Below, piece after piece: positions 6,943-13,789 of a stretch of DNA of 19,214 bases (positions are counted from its first letter, which is position 1; each line of letters opens with the position of its first letter). The stretch covers positions 1 through 19,214 of the forward strand of contig JANYKF010000103.1 of the NCBI GenBank assembly GCA_025361665.1. Direction: 5' to 3'. The DNA is from Clostridiaceae bacterium (GTDB lineage: Bacteria > Bacillota > Clostridia > DSM-8532). The notes under the pieces are model-generated. The model was not told the DNA's origin and made no database searches. It saw only the letters and a program-made list of their open reading frames with translations. The position numbers and the translations under genes are program-made.

Positions 6943-8130
6943 ATGGTTATCGAGCCAAAAATCAGGGGATTCATCTGTACCACGGCGCACCCTTCGGGAT
7001 GCGCGGAAGCGGTGCGCCGCCAGATCGGATATGTAAGCAGCCTGCCGAAAGTGGAGGGTCCCAGGAAGGTGCTGGTGATTGGTTCATCCACCGGTTACGG
7101 GCTGGCCTCCCGCATTGTCGCGGCGTTCGGTTCCGGTGCGGCTACACTCGGGGTGTTTTTTGAAAGGCCTCCGACCGAAACCAGGACAGCATCAGCCGGA
7201 TGGTACAATACGGCCGCTTTCGAGAAACAAGCACACGAAGCGGGAATGTATGCCCGGTCTGTCAACGGGGACGCATTTTCGGAGTCCGTCAAGGAAAAGA
7301 CCATCGGGATCATCAAATCGGACATGGGCAAGGTGGACCTCGTCATTTATAGCCTTGCCTCACCAAGGCGCACGCATCCTATCACGGGAGAAGCCCTCAC
7401 CTCCGTGATAAAGCCGATCGGAAAACCATATACGAACAAGACAGTGGATTTCCAGACGGGCATAGTTTCCGAAATCACCATCAAGCCGGCCGAAGAGGAT
7501 GAAGTCCAACAGACGGTCGCCGTCATGGGCGGAGAAGACTGGAGCATGTGGATGACGGCACTCCGGGATGCCGACGTGCTTGCGCAAGGGGTCACGGCCA
7601 TTGCCTATTCCTATATCGGGCCGGCGGTAACCCATGCGGTCTATCGGGATGGTACGATTGGCTATGCGAAGAACCATCTGGAAGAAACCGCCGCAGCCAT
7701 CCGGAACCTGCTGGCTCCTTTGTATGGCCGTGCATTCATATCCGTCAACAAGGCACTGGTCACCCAATCCAGTTCAGCGATTCCTGTCGTACCCCTCTAT
7801 ATCTCCATTCTTTATAAGGTGATGAAAGACAAAGGATTGCATGAGGGCTGCATCGAACAGATGGCACGCTTGTTTTCAGAAAGGCTGTATAACGCAGGCA
7901 TGGAGACGGATGGCCAGGGCAGGATTCGTGTCGACGATTGGGAGATGCGCAACGATGTGCAGGAATCCGTATCCATGCTGTGGGAAAAAATGGATACGCA
8001 AAATGTGGCCTCCTTTTCCGACATGGAAGGGTATCGCAGGGAATTTCTGAATCTTTTCGGTTTCGGGTTTGAAAACATCAGGTACTGCGAGGATGCGGAT
8101 ATCCTGGTGGATATTCCAAGTTTGGCATGA
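6943..8130 (+). CDS. fabV: Trans-2-enoyl-CoA / enoyl-ACP reductase, FabV/Ter family
   Basis: An NADH-dependent reductase of the FabV/Ter family, which reduces trans-2-enoyl-ACP in fatty acid synthesis (FabV) or crotonyl-CoA in anaerobic butyrate-type metabolism (Ter). The 395-residue length is typical. The start MVIEPKIRGFICTTAHPSGC matches the family N-terminus; the cofactor motif is VLVIGSSTGYGLASRI (43-58). SLASPRRTHP and VMGGEDW are diagnostic. The active-site Tyr-x8-Lys is Tyr234 to Lys243 within YRDGTIGYAK, and SVNKALVTQSSSAIPVVPLY forms the NADH/substrate face. It heads a tight three-gene run: the next gene overlaps its stop by 4 bp. Whether it acts on ACP or CoA esters cannot be decided from sequence alone. 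The ATG has a GGGG-type RBS in ACGGGGTGCC. Confidence 0.95.
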   Translation: MVIEPKIRGFICTTAHPSGCAEAVRRQIGYVSSLPKVEGPRKVLVIGSSTGYGLASRIVAAFGSGAATLGVFFERPPTETRTASAGWYNTAAFEKQAHEAGMYARSVNGDAFSESVKEKTIGIIKSDMGKVDLVIYSLASPRRTHPITGEALTSVIKPIGKPYTNKTVDFQTGIVSEITIKPAEEDEVQQTVAVMGGEDWSMWMTALRDADVLAQGVTAIAYSYIGPAVTHAVYRDGTIGYAKNHLEETAAAIRNLLAPLYGRAFISVNKALVTQSSSAIPVVPLYISILYKVMKDKGLHEGCIEQMARLFSERLYNAGMETDGQGRIRVDDWEMRNDVQESVSMLWEKMDTQNVASFSDMEGYRREFLNLFGFGFENIRYCEDADILVDIPSLA

Positions 8131-8438
8131 ATGGCATGACTGAATTCGAAAAACGTGTTTACACATTGGTTGCGACCATTCCGCCAGGGAAGGTGCTGAC
8201 CTACGGCCAGATCGCCCTGCTCCTGGGGGAGCCCAACCGATCCCGCCACGTCGGACGGGCCATGGCCATGGCACCGGAATTCATGTGTCTTCCCTGTCAT
8301 CGTGTGGTGAATGCGAAGGGTGAGATGTCTCCACCGGAAGTTTTTGGAGCAGGCGTGCAGCGGCATCGGCTGGAATCGGAAGGCATGCCTTTCCGGGAGA
8401 ATGGCTGCATCGACTGGAAACGCCTGCGCGCGAGGTGA
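8127..8438 (+). CDS. MGMT-family (O6-alkylguanine alkyltransferase-like) protein
   Basis: This 103-residue protein is the DNA-binding/active-site half of the Ada/Ogt family, which removes alkyl groups from guanine O6. It starts FEKRVYTLVATIPPGKVLTYGQIA (residues 7-30), has the helix-turn-helix segment around SRHVGRAMAMAP, and keeps the cysteine of the PCHRVV motif (Cys57). That cysteine separates it from bacterial ATL proteins, which usually carry Trp there. It lacks the N-terminal domain of full-length Ogt, as is common for short family members. It overlaps fabV by 4 bp; an ATG at 8136 is an alternative start. Its C-terminus FRENGCIDWKRLRAR is normal. Repair activity is likely but unproven. 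Confidence 0.88.
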   Translation: MNGMTEFEKRVYTLVATIPPGKVLTYGQIALLLGEPNRSRHVGRAMAMAPEFMCLPCHRVVNAKGEMSPPEVFGAGVQRHRLESEGMPFRENGCIDWKRLRAR

Positions 8439-8444
8439 CAGGTG

Positions 8445-9533
8445 TTGAACAGAAGCGAAATCCTCTCAAAGCTGAAATTCCATGTGCTGGACACACTCTT
8501 TGGCATCTGCCGGCTGGATGCGGAAGCAGACATGCCCGAATGGGCACTGCAGAGCCGGTGGCACAGTATGACGCGAACGACGGATGAAGTGTCGGTGGTG
8601 TGCGATGCCGCGGACATTCCACAGCAAGTGGCATGCGGACGCGATTGGCGCGGGTTCAGGGTGGCCGGCACCTTGGATTTTTCACTGACAGGTATCCTCG
8701 GAGCGGTCGGCGGGACCATGGCCGATGCGGGCATCAGCCTGTTTGCCGTATCCACTTACGATACCGACTATTTCTTCGTGAAAACCGTGGATTTGCAGCC
8801 GGCACTGGATGTGCTTGACGCAGGAGGAGCGGGCATCCTGTGCAGGGACACAGTCAAGGATGATGAGGGAGTCACATTGTACCGGGCTGTTGAGCCTGGA
8901 CCTGCCAAAAAGGCCACTGAGTGCATGAATGCAGCACATTCCGCCGAAACAGTCGAAGTTGCCGTGACAACCCATAACATCGCCCCTATGCTTTCCGGAG
9001 ATCGCATCACTTTGCGGAGACCCAAACGCAGCGATATTGCGGATCGCATCCGAATCGGGCGGCAGGTCGAATTTGTCCGCATGTGCGGGGGCGATACCTG
9101 CAGCATTCCACCCTTTGACGAGGCGGCCGGTGAAGATTGGTTCGCACACATACTTACAGTTCCCTATGAATGGATCATCGATTTGAATGGGCACTGCATC
9201 GGTGTGGCAAGACTCACCCTCACGGAATGCGACAACCGTGCGCGATATGCCGTTGCCCTCTTTGATTCCGCTTTGTACGGGCAGGGATTGGGAACGGAAG
9301 TGACCCGCCTGGTATTGCGATTTGCGTTTCAGGAACTGAAACTTCACCGGGTGGATTTGAATGTGTTGACATATAATCAGAGGGCTATTGCCTGTTATAA
9401 AAAATGCGGCTTCCGGGAAGAAGGCGTGGATCGGGAGGATGCCCTGATTGAAGGGCAATGGGCTTCCGATATGCGCATGGGCATTCTGGAAGAGGAATGG
9501 CGCATGAAGCGTGAATCAAAACATTATTCTTAA
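8445..9533 (+). CDS. ACT domain (COG3603-type) - GNAT acetyltransferase fusion
   Basis: Two recognisable domains are joined in one 362-residue chain. Residues about 10-125 form a CASTOR/COG3603-type ACT domain: the segments MPEWALQSRWHSMTRTTDEVS, CGRDWRGFRVAGTLDFSLTGI and GISLFAVSTYDTDYFFVK are typical, and such domains often bind amino acids. After a linker of about 55 residues comes a RimJ/RimL-like GNAT domain (about 183-355) with the acetyl-CoA loop GQGLGTE near 280 and NQRAIACYKKCGFREEG near the end. The RBS GAGGTGA (8432-8438) is spaced better for TTG at 8445 than for the adjacent in-frame GTG at 8442. It begins 6 bp after the MGMT-like gene, so it is in the fabV operon. The fusion suggests ligand-gated acetylation, which is inference. 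Confidence 0.82.
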   Translation: MNRSEILSKLKFHVLDTLFGICRLDAEADMPEWALQSRWHSMTRTTDEVSVVCDAADIPQQVACGRDWRGFRVAGTLDFSLTGILGAVGGTMADAGISLFAVSTYDTDYFFVKTVDLQPALDVLDAGGAGILCRDTVKDDEGVTLYRAVEPGPAKKATECMNAAHSAETVEVAVTTHNIAPMLSGDRITLRRPKRSDIADRIRIGRQVEFVRMCGGDTCSIPPFDEAAGEDWFAHILTVPYEWIIDLNGHCIGVARLTLTECDNRARYAVALFDSALYGQGLGTEVTRLVLRFAFQELKLHRVDLNVLTYNQRAIACYKKCGFREEGVDREDALIEGQWASDMRMGILEEEWRMKRESKHYS

Positions 9534-9570
9534 AATCCAATTGCATGTCATGAAACCGGGTAAATATGAA

Positions 9571-9595
9571 CCATACCGTTGAATCGACCGTATGG
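9571..9595. promoter_or_regulatory. 25-bp imperfect palindrome upstream of the VOC gene
   Basis: The stretch CCATAC...GTATGG is an imperfect dyad centred at 9583: the six outer pairs match perfectly and most inner pairs match too. About 4 bp downstream, two copies of CCATGG (9599-9604 and 9616-9621) can form a second small hairpin. Both lie in the 142-bp spacer between the ACT-GNAT gene and the VOC gene and could be operator or leader structures. The spacer holds nothing else I can identify. Confidence 0.35.
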
Positions 9596-9675
9596 AATCC
9601 ATGGTTGTGCTTGTTCCATGGGCAGGCAAATGCTTATCAATGAAGCACACCCGGGATCACGATTAGGAGGATTTT

Positions 9676-10077
9676 ATGAATACGAAGATATTTGTCAACC
9701 TACCCGTAAAGGATCTGAATCGAACCAAGGAGTTTTTCAGCCAGCTTGGATTCGGGTTCAATGCCCAGTTTACAGATGAAAACGCCGCCTGCCTTGTCAT
9801 CGGCGAGGATATCTATGTGATGATGCTGCTGGAAGAATTTTTCAAAGGGTTTACCCAAAAGCCGATCACCGATACGGAGCAATCCAACGAATCGATTATT
9901 GCCTTGACAGCGGAAACGCGTGAGGCGGTCGATGCCATGTATGACAAGGCTATTGCCGCCGGAGCAAAACATGGATATGACCCGAGTGATCTGGGGTTCA
10001 TGTACAGCAGGAGTTTTGCGGATTTGGACGGCCATTTGTGGGAAACGTTCTGGATGGATCCGGCTCATATTCACTAG
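9676..10077 (+). CDS. VOC (glyoxalase/bleomycin-resistance) superfamily protein
   Basis: A 133-residue vicinal-oxygen-chelate protein of the COG3607 type, often annotated as lactoylglutathione lyase-like. The two beta-alpha-beta-beta-beta modules are seen as IFVNLPVKDLNRTKEFFSQLGF (residues 5-26) and the second module ending FADLDGHLWETFWMD (about 114-128), where DGH and the glutamate of WETFW match the usual conserved positions. AGGAGG at 9666-9671 supports the ATG at 9676. It is preceded by a spacer with dyads, so it likely has its own promoter. Its stop codon is directly followed by a 20-bp phased tandem repeat. Many members have no known substrate. Confidence 0.87.
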   Translation: MNTKIFVNLPVKDLNRTKEFFSQLGFGFNAQFTDENAACLVIGEDIYVMMLLEEFFKGFTQKPITDTEQSNESIIALTAETREAVDAMYDKAIAAGAKHGYDPSDLGFMYSRSFADLDGHLWETFWMDPAHIH

Positions 10078-10215
10078 GAACGGGGTTCCCATATAAGGAT
10101 TCGGGTACCGTGATGAAGAATGGGGTGTCCGAACCAGGATTGGCCTGCCGGGTTAAATATTGGAGTGCCGGGCTTAGGATTGGCCTGCTGGGATTACTAT
10201 TGAAGTGCCGGGCAA
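10076..10215. repeat. 20-bp phased degenerate tandem repeat (seven units) between convergent genes
   Basis: Seven 20-base units start at 10076, 10096, 10116, 10136, 10156, 10176 and 10196. They begin AGGAT/AAGAA/AATAT-like and end in a (T/G)GCCGGG-type core. Alternate units match best: unit 4 against unit 6 is 17/20 and unit 5 against unit 7 is 16/20, so a 40-bp higher-order period exists. The array starts inside the VOC stop codon and runs into the last codons of the minus-strand UroD-family gene. Confidence 0.75.
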
Positions 10216-11252
10216 TGGATGGCGTTTTTGAGTTTTCCCAGGCTGTCCAATGCGCCCGGCACAGCCAGTTGGTTGTAACCCAGGAGACGAATGCCCTTTT
10301 CGACGGTATGACGGAATATCACATCCTGTTTGTTGTATTCGGGCTGCGACATGTTGACTGCATGGACACCGGGTATTTCTGCCGCCAAGCCGATGTAGTG
10401 ATCACCGCGTCCGCAAAAATGGATGGCTCCACCTCCAAACGCATCAAGAATCTTCCTGTCAAAGGGCATCACAAATTCTTCATACATGGCGGGAGAGAAG
10501 TTCATCATGGAATCATTTCGCAGCATGACATGGCCTTTGTGGTGCAATCCCCAGTGAACCGTGCTGTCACCCGTGAAGGGCCATATTTTCAGCCATTCCC
10601 GCATGAACCGGAGATATGTTTCCGTGACCAGTGCCAGCAGTTCTTTCACAAGTTCCGGTTCATCAACGACCATCAGGAAGAGGTCGCTGCCGACAAGGAG
10701 TTCGCAGACATCCAGCGGGCCTTGCAGGTCGGGGTGGTAGGCATGGACGTGGCGGGCAATTTTCGGATATTGCTGCGAGAGGGTCTTGAATCTCTCGCCA
10801 ACCTTGAATACTATTTCACCATATCCGGCGAAAACATCCGGTACGCCTTTGTCCAGCAGGCGCTTGAGTGCCGCAATCCCTCCGGGGAGGGGCTTTGACG
10901 TGGGCAAGGTATTGTGTCTGTCCTCCATCATGTAGATCTCCGCTCCAAAGAGGGAGGGGAGGATGCCGGTTCCATAATTGGCCCGGACACAAAGCAAGTC
11001 TCCGCGGCCTTCTTCCAGCGAGGCGGAACAACCCGCGTATTGATGGAGAACCATCTTGTCAATGTCCGATATGGCAGTGTTGATGCCGATTGCAGGCCAA
11101 AGGATTCCTGACGGGCTTTTTGAAGCCCGTTTTGGCGTAAACGGACCCTCCTTATTGCCGGTCCCGGAAAAACATTGCCAGCTTTTCATGAGATTGCGTT
11201 CCGTTTCTTCATCGATTCTTCTTTCCAGATCCTCAAGACAGAGGTTTATCAT
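10197..11252 (-). CDS. Uroporphyrinogen decarboxylase (UroD)-fold family protein
   Basis: A 351-residue protein of the UroD/MtaA/CmuA superfamily, a fold used by haem-pathway decarboxylases and by corrinoid-dependent methyltransferases. It belongs to an uncharacterised subgroup recognised by CVRANYGTGILPSLFGAEI, HAYHPDLQGPLDVCELL and GGGAIHFCGRGDHYI. The His-x-Cys within IHFCG resembles the zinc-binding motif of methyltransferase members. It lacks the strongly conserved N-terminal RPVWLMRQAGR of true HemE, so haem synthesis is unlikely. I chose the ATG at 11252 (MINLCLEDLERRIDEETERN); a GTG at 11297 is an in-frame alternative, and neither has a strong RBS. Its last codons lie in the 20-bp tandem repeat. 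It is divergent from the rpiB operon, which suggests possible co-regulation. Substrate unknown. Confidence 0.82.
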   Translation of the reverse strand: MINLCLEDLERRIDEETERNLMKSWQCFSGTGNKEGPFTPKRASKSPSGILWPAIGINTAISDIDKMVLHQYAGCSASLEEGRGDLLCVRANYGTGILPSLFGAEIYMMEDRHNTLPTSKPLPGGIAALKRLLDKGVPDVFAGYGEIVFKVGERFKTLSQQYPKIARHVHAYHPDLQGPLDVCELLVGSDLFLMVVDEPELVKELLALVTETYLRFMREWLKIWPFTGDSTVHWGLHHKGHVMLRNDSMMNFSPAMYEEFVMPFDRKILDAFGGGAIHFCGRGDHYIGLAAEIPGVHAVNMSQPEYNKQDVIFRHTVEKGIRLLGYNQLAVPGALDSLGKLKNAIHCPALQ

Positions 11253-11366
11253 CAGCCACGCACAACCTTTCCCATTGATGACAGGGCCTGTCGCCACACC
11301 GCAGGTTCGACCCGCACCAATGTCTACAGCATAAGGCGTCTTCGCGCCGAATGCAATGCTGTCGTG

Positions 11367-11394
11367 TTGACTGGCACAATCTGCTTATGATACT
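11367..11394 (+). promoter_or_regulatory. Candidate sigma-A promoter of the RpiB-creatininase operon
   Basis: TTGACT (11367-11372) is followed after 16 bases by GATACT (11389-11394), facing the rpiB gene. It lies in the 283-bp spacer between divergent genes and would give a leader of about 120 nt. The -10 has two mismatches to consensus, so this is a candidate only. Confidence 0.45.
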
Positions 11395-11467
11395 GTGATG
11401 ACCAGATGCATCAGCACATTTGCTGTGCAGGCTTATAGGCTGCGGACCCAATGACCGTCGGAACCTG

Positions 11468-11516
11468 TGAATGCGTTATGGATTCTGCAAACCAAAAGGT
11501 TCAGTCAACGCATTCA
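11468..11516 (+). promoter_or_regulatory. Nested stem-loop in the rpiB leader
   Basis: TGAATGCGTT (11468-11477) and AACGCATTCA (11507-11516) form a perfect 10-bp inverted repeat. Inside it AACC-AAAA-GGTT (11490-11501) forms a second hairpin. A separate small hairpin GCACA-TTTGC-TGTGC precedes it near 11415-11430. The structure ends 7-8 bases before the AAGGGAGG RBS, so it does not mask it. It could be an operator, a stabilising 5' hairpin or an uncharacterised leader element; it matches no riboswitch class that I recognise. Confidence 0.45.
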
Positions 11517-11535
11517 AAGTGTAAGGGAGGCCAAC

Positions 11536-11988
11536 ATGAAAATCGTCATCGGATGTGACGAAGCTGCCTTTGAGTTTAAGGAAGCGATGAAAAAACACCT
11601 GGAGGATATGGGTATCACCTGCCTGGATGTGGGTGTCCATCATGCGGATCCGGTGCTCTATCCGGATATTGCTGTGGCAGCCTGTGAAAGGATTCAGAGC
11701 GGCGAAGTGGATCGGGGCATCCTGATCTGCGGAACCGGTATCGGGATGTCCATCACGGCCAATAAATGCAAAGGCATCCGTGCGGCAGTTTGTCACGATG
11801 TCTATTCGGCCGAACGGGCACGTAAAAGCAATGACGCACAGGTGATGTGCCTGGGTGCGCGGATTGTCGGCTTGGAATTGGCCAAGATGCTCGTCAACGT
11901 CTGGTTGGCCAGTGAATTCTCCGGAGGCAATTCAGCAGAGAAAGTTGAACGGATTCGCTTTTATGAAAACGCTGCAGATAGACCATAA
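11536..11988 (+). CDS. RpiB/LacAB-family sugar-phosphate isomerase
   Basis: A 150-residue isomerase of the RpiB/LacA/LacB family, which interconverts aldose and ketose phosphates. ATG at 11536 follows AAGGGAGG at 11522-11529; the frame extends upstream to 11467 but without similarity. MKIVIGCDEAAFEFKE carries Asp8, ICGTGIGMSITANK carries the catalytic Cys65, and CHDVYSAERARKSNDAQVMCLGARI (two parts: His87 region and Asn99 region) completes the phosphate-binding and active site. It is the first gene of the operon containing dhaK/dhaL homologues and polyol dehydrogenases. RpiB homologues in tetritol pathways act as D-erythrulose 4-phosphate isomerases (DerI/EryI type), which fits this context better than a generic ribose 5-phosphate role; that assignment is inferred. 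Confidence 0.9.
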   Translation: MKIVIGCDEAAFEFKEAMKKHLEDMGITCLDVGVHHADPVLYPDIAVAACERIQSGEVDRGILICGTGIGMSITANKCKGIRAAVCHDVYSAERARKSNDAQVMCLGARIVGLELAKMLVNVWLASEFSGGNSAEKVERIRFYENAADRP

Positions 11989-12074
11989 AGCCTGCGGAAA
12001 TATGAGTCAATCCACCTGAGAAGAGGTGTGAATACAGATTCATGAGACTGTGAATTTGATGGAGGGACAAAACA

Positions 12075-13076
12075 ATGCAACGAATCCTGAACAATCCGGA
12101 TGATGTCGTGGATGAGATGCTGCAAGGGTTTCTGAAGAATCACGCGGATATCGCCATGGCCACGGGAAACCCGCGTGTGGTCCAGGCCCGCAAGGCAGCA
12201 GCCGGCAAGGTTGGTGTGGTGACTGGGGGCGGTTCGGGACACAAACCCGCTTTTGTCGGATATGTCGGACGCGGGTTGGTCGATGCGGCGGCCGTGGGCG
12301 AAATCTTTACTTCCCCCACAGCCAAATCGTTCTTCGACGCATTCAAGGCAACCGATCAGGGTGGAGGCGTGGCCTGCCTTTTCGGCAATTATTCCGGCGA
12401 CAACATGAATGTCAAATTGGCAATCCGTATGGCAGAGAAAGTCGGCCTGACTGTAAAAACCGTTGTCGCAAATGACGATGTCGCTTCTTCTCCGGCGGAT
12501 CAGCGCGAAAAGCGCCGTGGCGGCGCGGGTGAAATCTTCATGTGGAAGATCGGCGGAGCAAAGGCAGCGGCAGGAGGGAGTCTCGACGAAGTCATCCGCG
12601 TCGCACAGAAAGCCGTCAACCATACCCACAGTGTCGGGGTCGGCTTGTCACCCTGCACTTTGCCGGCAGTCGGCCATCCGAACTTCGAAATCAAAGACGG
12701 GACCATGGAATTGGGAATCGGCCATCATGGCGAGCCGGGTGTGGAGATTGTCCCGATGGAAACGGCGGATCAAATGGCGACCCACATGTTGAACCTGATC
12801 CTGCCGGATCATCCGTTCCAGGAGAATGACGAAGTGGCGGTATTACTTTCCGGTTTGGGAGCGACGCCAATCATGGAACTATATGTTCTTTTCAATGAGG
12901 TGGCGAAAAAACTGAATGATAAAGGCATCCGCATCTATCGATCCTACGTGGGCAATTACTTCACCTCGCTGGAAATGATGGGTGCCACTTTGACAGTGAT
13001 GAAACTGGATGATGAATTGAAAATCCTGCTGGATGCGGAATGCGAATCCATGGGATTGACCCAGTTTGGCCGTTGA
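12075..13076 (+). CDS. Dihydroxyacetone kinase subunit DhaK-like (possible erythrulose kinase subunit)
   Basis: The substrate-binding K subunit of a dihydroxyacetone-type kinase, 333 residues (normal length). GGGSGHKPA (51-59) contains His56, GNYSGDNMN contains Asp109, and GIGHHGEPG (214-222) contains His218, the position of the histidine that binds the ketone substrate as a hemiaminal. The residue before it is His where Ile is usual, which may alter the pocket. GGAGGG at 12060-12065 precedes the ATG. The L subunit follows after 54 bp, but no DhaM phosphocarrier is present, so the kinase may be ATP-dependent or rely on a DhaM encoded elsewhere. The operon context suggests that erythrulose rather than dihydroxyacetone is phosphorylated. 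The 3' end of the gene is duplicated just downstream. Confidence 0.92.
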   Translation: MQRILNNPDDVVDEMLQGFLKNHADIAMATGNPRVVQARKAAAGKVGVVTGGGSGHKPAFVGYVGRGLVDAAAVGEIFTSPTAKSFFDAFKATDQGGGVACLFGNYSGDNMNVKLAIRMAEKVGLTVKTVVANDDVASSPADQREKRRGGAGEIFMWKIGGAKAAAGGSLDEVIRVAQKAVNHTHSVGVGLSPCTLPAVGHPNFEIKDGTMELGIGHHGEPGVEIVPMETADQMATHMLNLILPDHPFQENDEVAVLLSGLGATPIMELYVLFNEVAKKLNDKGIRIYRSYVGNYFTSLEMMGATLTVMKLDDELKILLDAECESMGLTQFGR

Positions 13077-13118
13077 ATCCGAATTAATCGAATTGACCCA
13101 GTTTGGCCGTTGAATCCG
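13055..13118 (+). repeat. Direct duplication of the dhaK 3' end (27 bp, period 37)
   Basis: Bases 13055-13081 and 13092-13118 are identical over 27 positions, each beginning ATTGACCCAGTTTGGCCGTT. The first copy encodes the last residues (LTQFGR) and stop of DhaK; the second is non-coding and ends in the CCGGAGGG that supplies the RBS of the next gene. Confidence 0.9.
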
Positions 13119-13130
13119 GAGGGCGCATCC

Positions 13131-13772
13131 ATGGACGGTTTTGCCAATGCCGCAGGAAAATCGATTGTCATGAAGATGATCGCGGAAATCCAGGCAAACA
13201 AGGTGTATCTGAGTGATATTGACGGCCTGATTGGTGACGGCGATCATGGCATGAACATGAACAAGGGATTTACCCTCTGCAAGGAACGCCTGGGCCGGAA
13301 CGCACTCACCTTTACGGAAAGCCTGGCAGCCTTGGGCGACATCCTGTTCAATGAAATCGGTGGATCGATGGGCCCGATTTACGGGATGATTTTCATCGAA
13401 ATGGCAGAATATGCAGCAAAGGAAACGGTCATCACCGCTCATGTCTTTGCTGGCATGCTGGATGCCGGATTCAATGGATTAGGGGATATCGTGCAGGCCC
13501 GGGTTGGCGACAAGACATTGATCGACACCTTTGTGCCAGCTCGCGATGCCTTTGCGGAAGCGACAGCGTCAGGGTTGGATTTTGTCTGTGCACTGCAGAA
13601 GTTCAAGCTTTCTTCTGAAAATGGCATGTTGTCAACAAAGGATCTGGTTTCAAGATTTGGGCGATCCAGCCGGTTGGGAGAGAGGTCCAGGGGTGTTCTG
13701 GATGCCGGCGCCGTTTCCTGCAATCTCATTTTCCAGGCGATGGCGGATGAAATGATCAATCTAATCAAATAG
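13131..13772 (+). CDS. Dihydroxyacetone kinase subunit DhaL-like
   Basis: The nucleotide-binding L subunit that partners the upstream DhaK-like protein, 213 residues. ATG at 13131 is chosen because GGAGGG (13117-13122) lies 8 bases before it; a TTG at 13110 is in frame but sits before this RBS. IGDGDHGMNMNKGF holds the Asp-x-Asp-His cluster that coordinates magnesium and the nucleotide, GGSMGPIYG is the glycine-rich phosphate loop, and GRSSRLGERSRGVLDAGAVS matches the usual GRASYLGERSxGxxDPGAxS motif with Ala in place of Pro. With DhaK it would phosphorylate a ketose such as erythrulose or dihydroxyacetone; direct use of ATP is not proven. Confidence 0.92.
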   Translation: MDGFANAAGKSIVMKMIAEIQANKVYLSDIDGLIGDGDHGMNMNKGFTLCKERLGRNALTFTESLAALGDILFNEIGGSMGPIYGMIFIEMAEYAAKETVITAHVFAGMLDAGFNGLGDIVQARVGDKTLIDTFVPARDAFAEATASGLDFVCALQKFKLSSENGMLSTKDLVSRFGRSSRLGERSRGVLDAGAVSCNLIFQAMADEMINLIK

Positions 13773-13789
13773 AAAAGGAGTGTTGCCGT

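Noticed and set aside
8682..9458. 258-aa minus-strand ORF
   Set aside because: It is antisense to the ACT-GNAT gene, whose two domains are clear.
10038..10898. 286-aa plus-strand ORF
   Set aside because: It is antisense to the well-supported UroD-family gene and has no recognisable family motifs.
11253..11380. Extended N-terminus of the UroD-family gene (in-frame stretch resembling PYAVDIGAGR, sugar-kinase-like)
   Set aside because: No start codon with an RBS lies in that extension and the resemblance is short; it overlaps the region where the rpiB operon promoter is likely.
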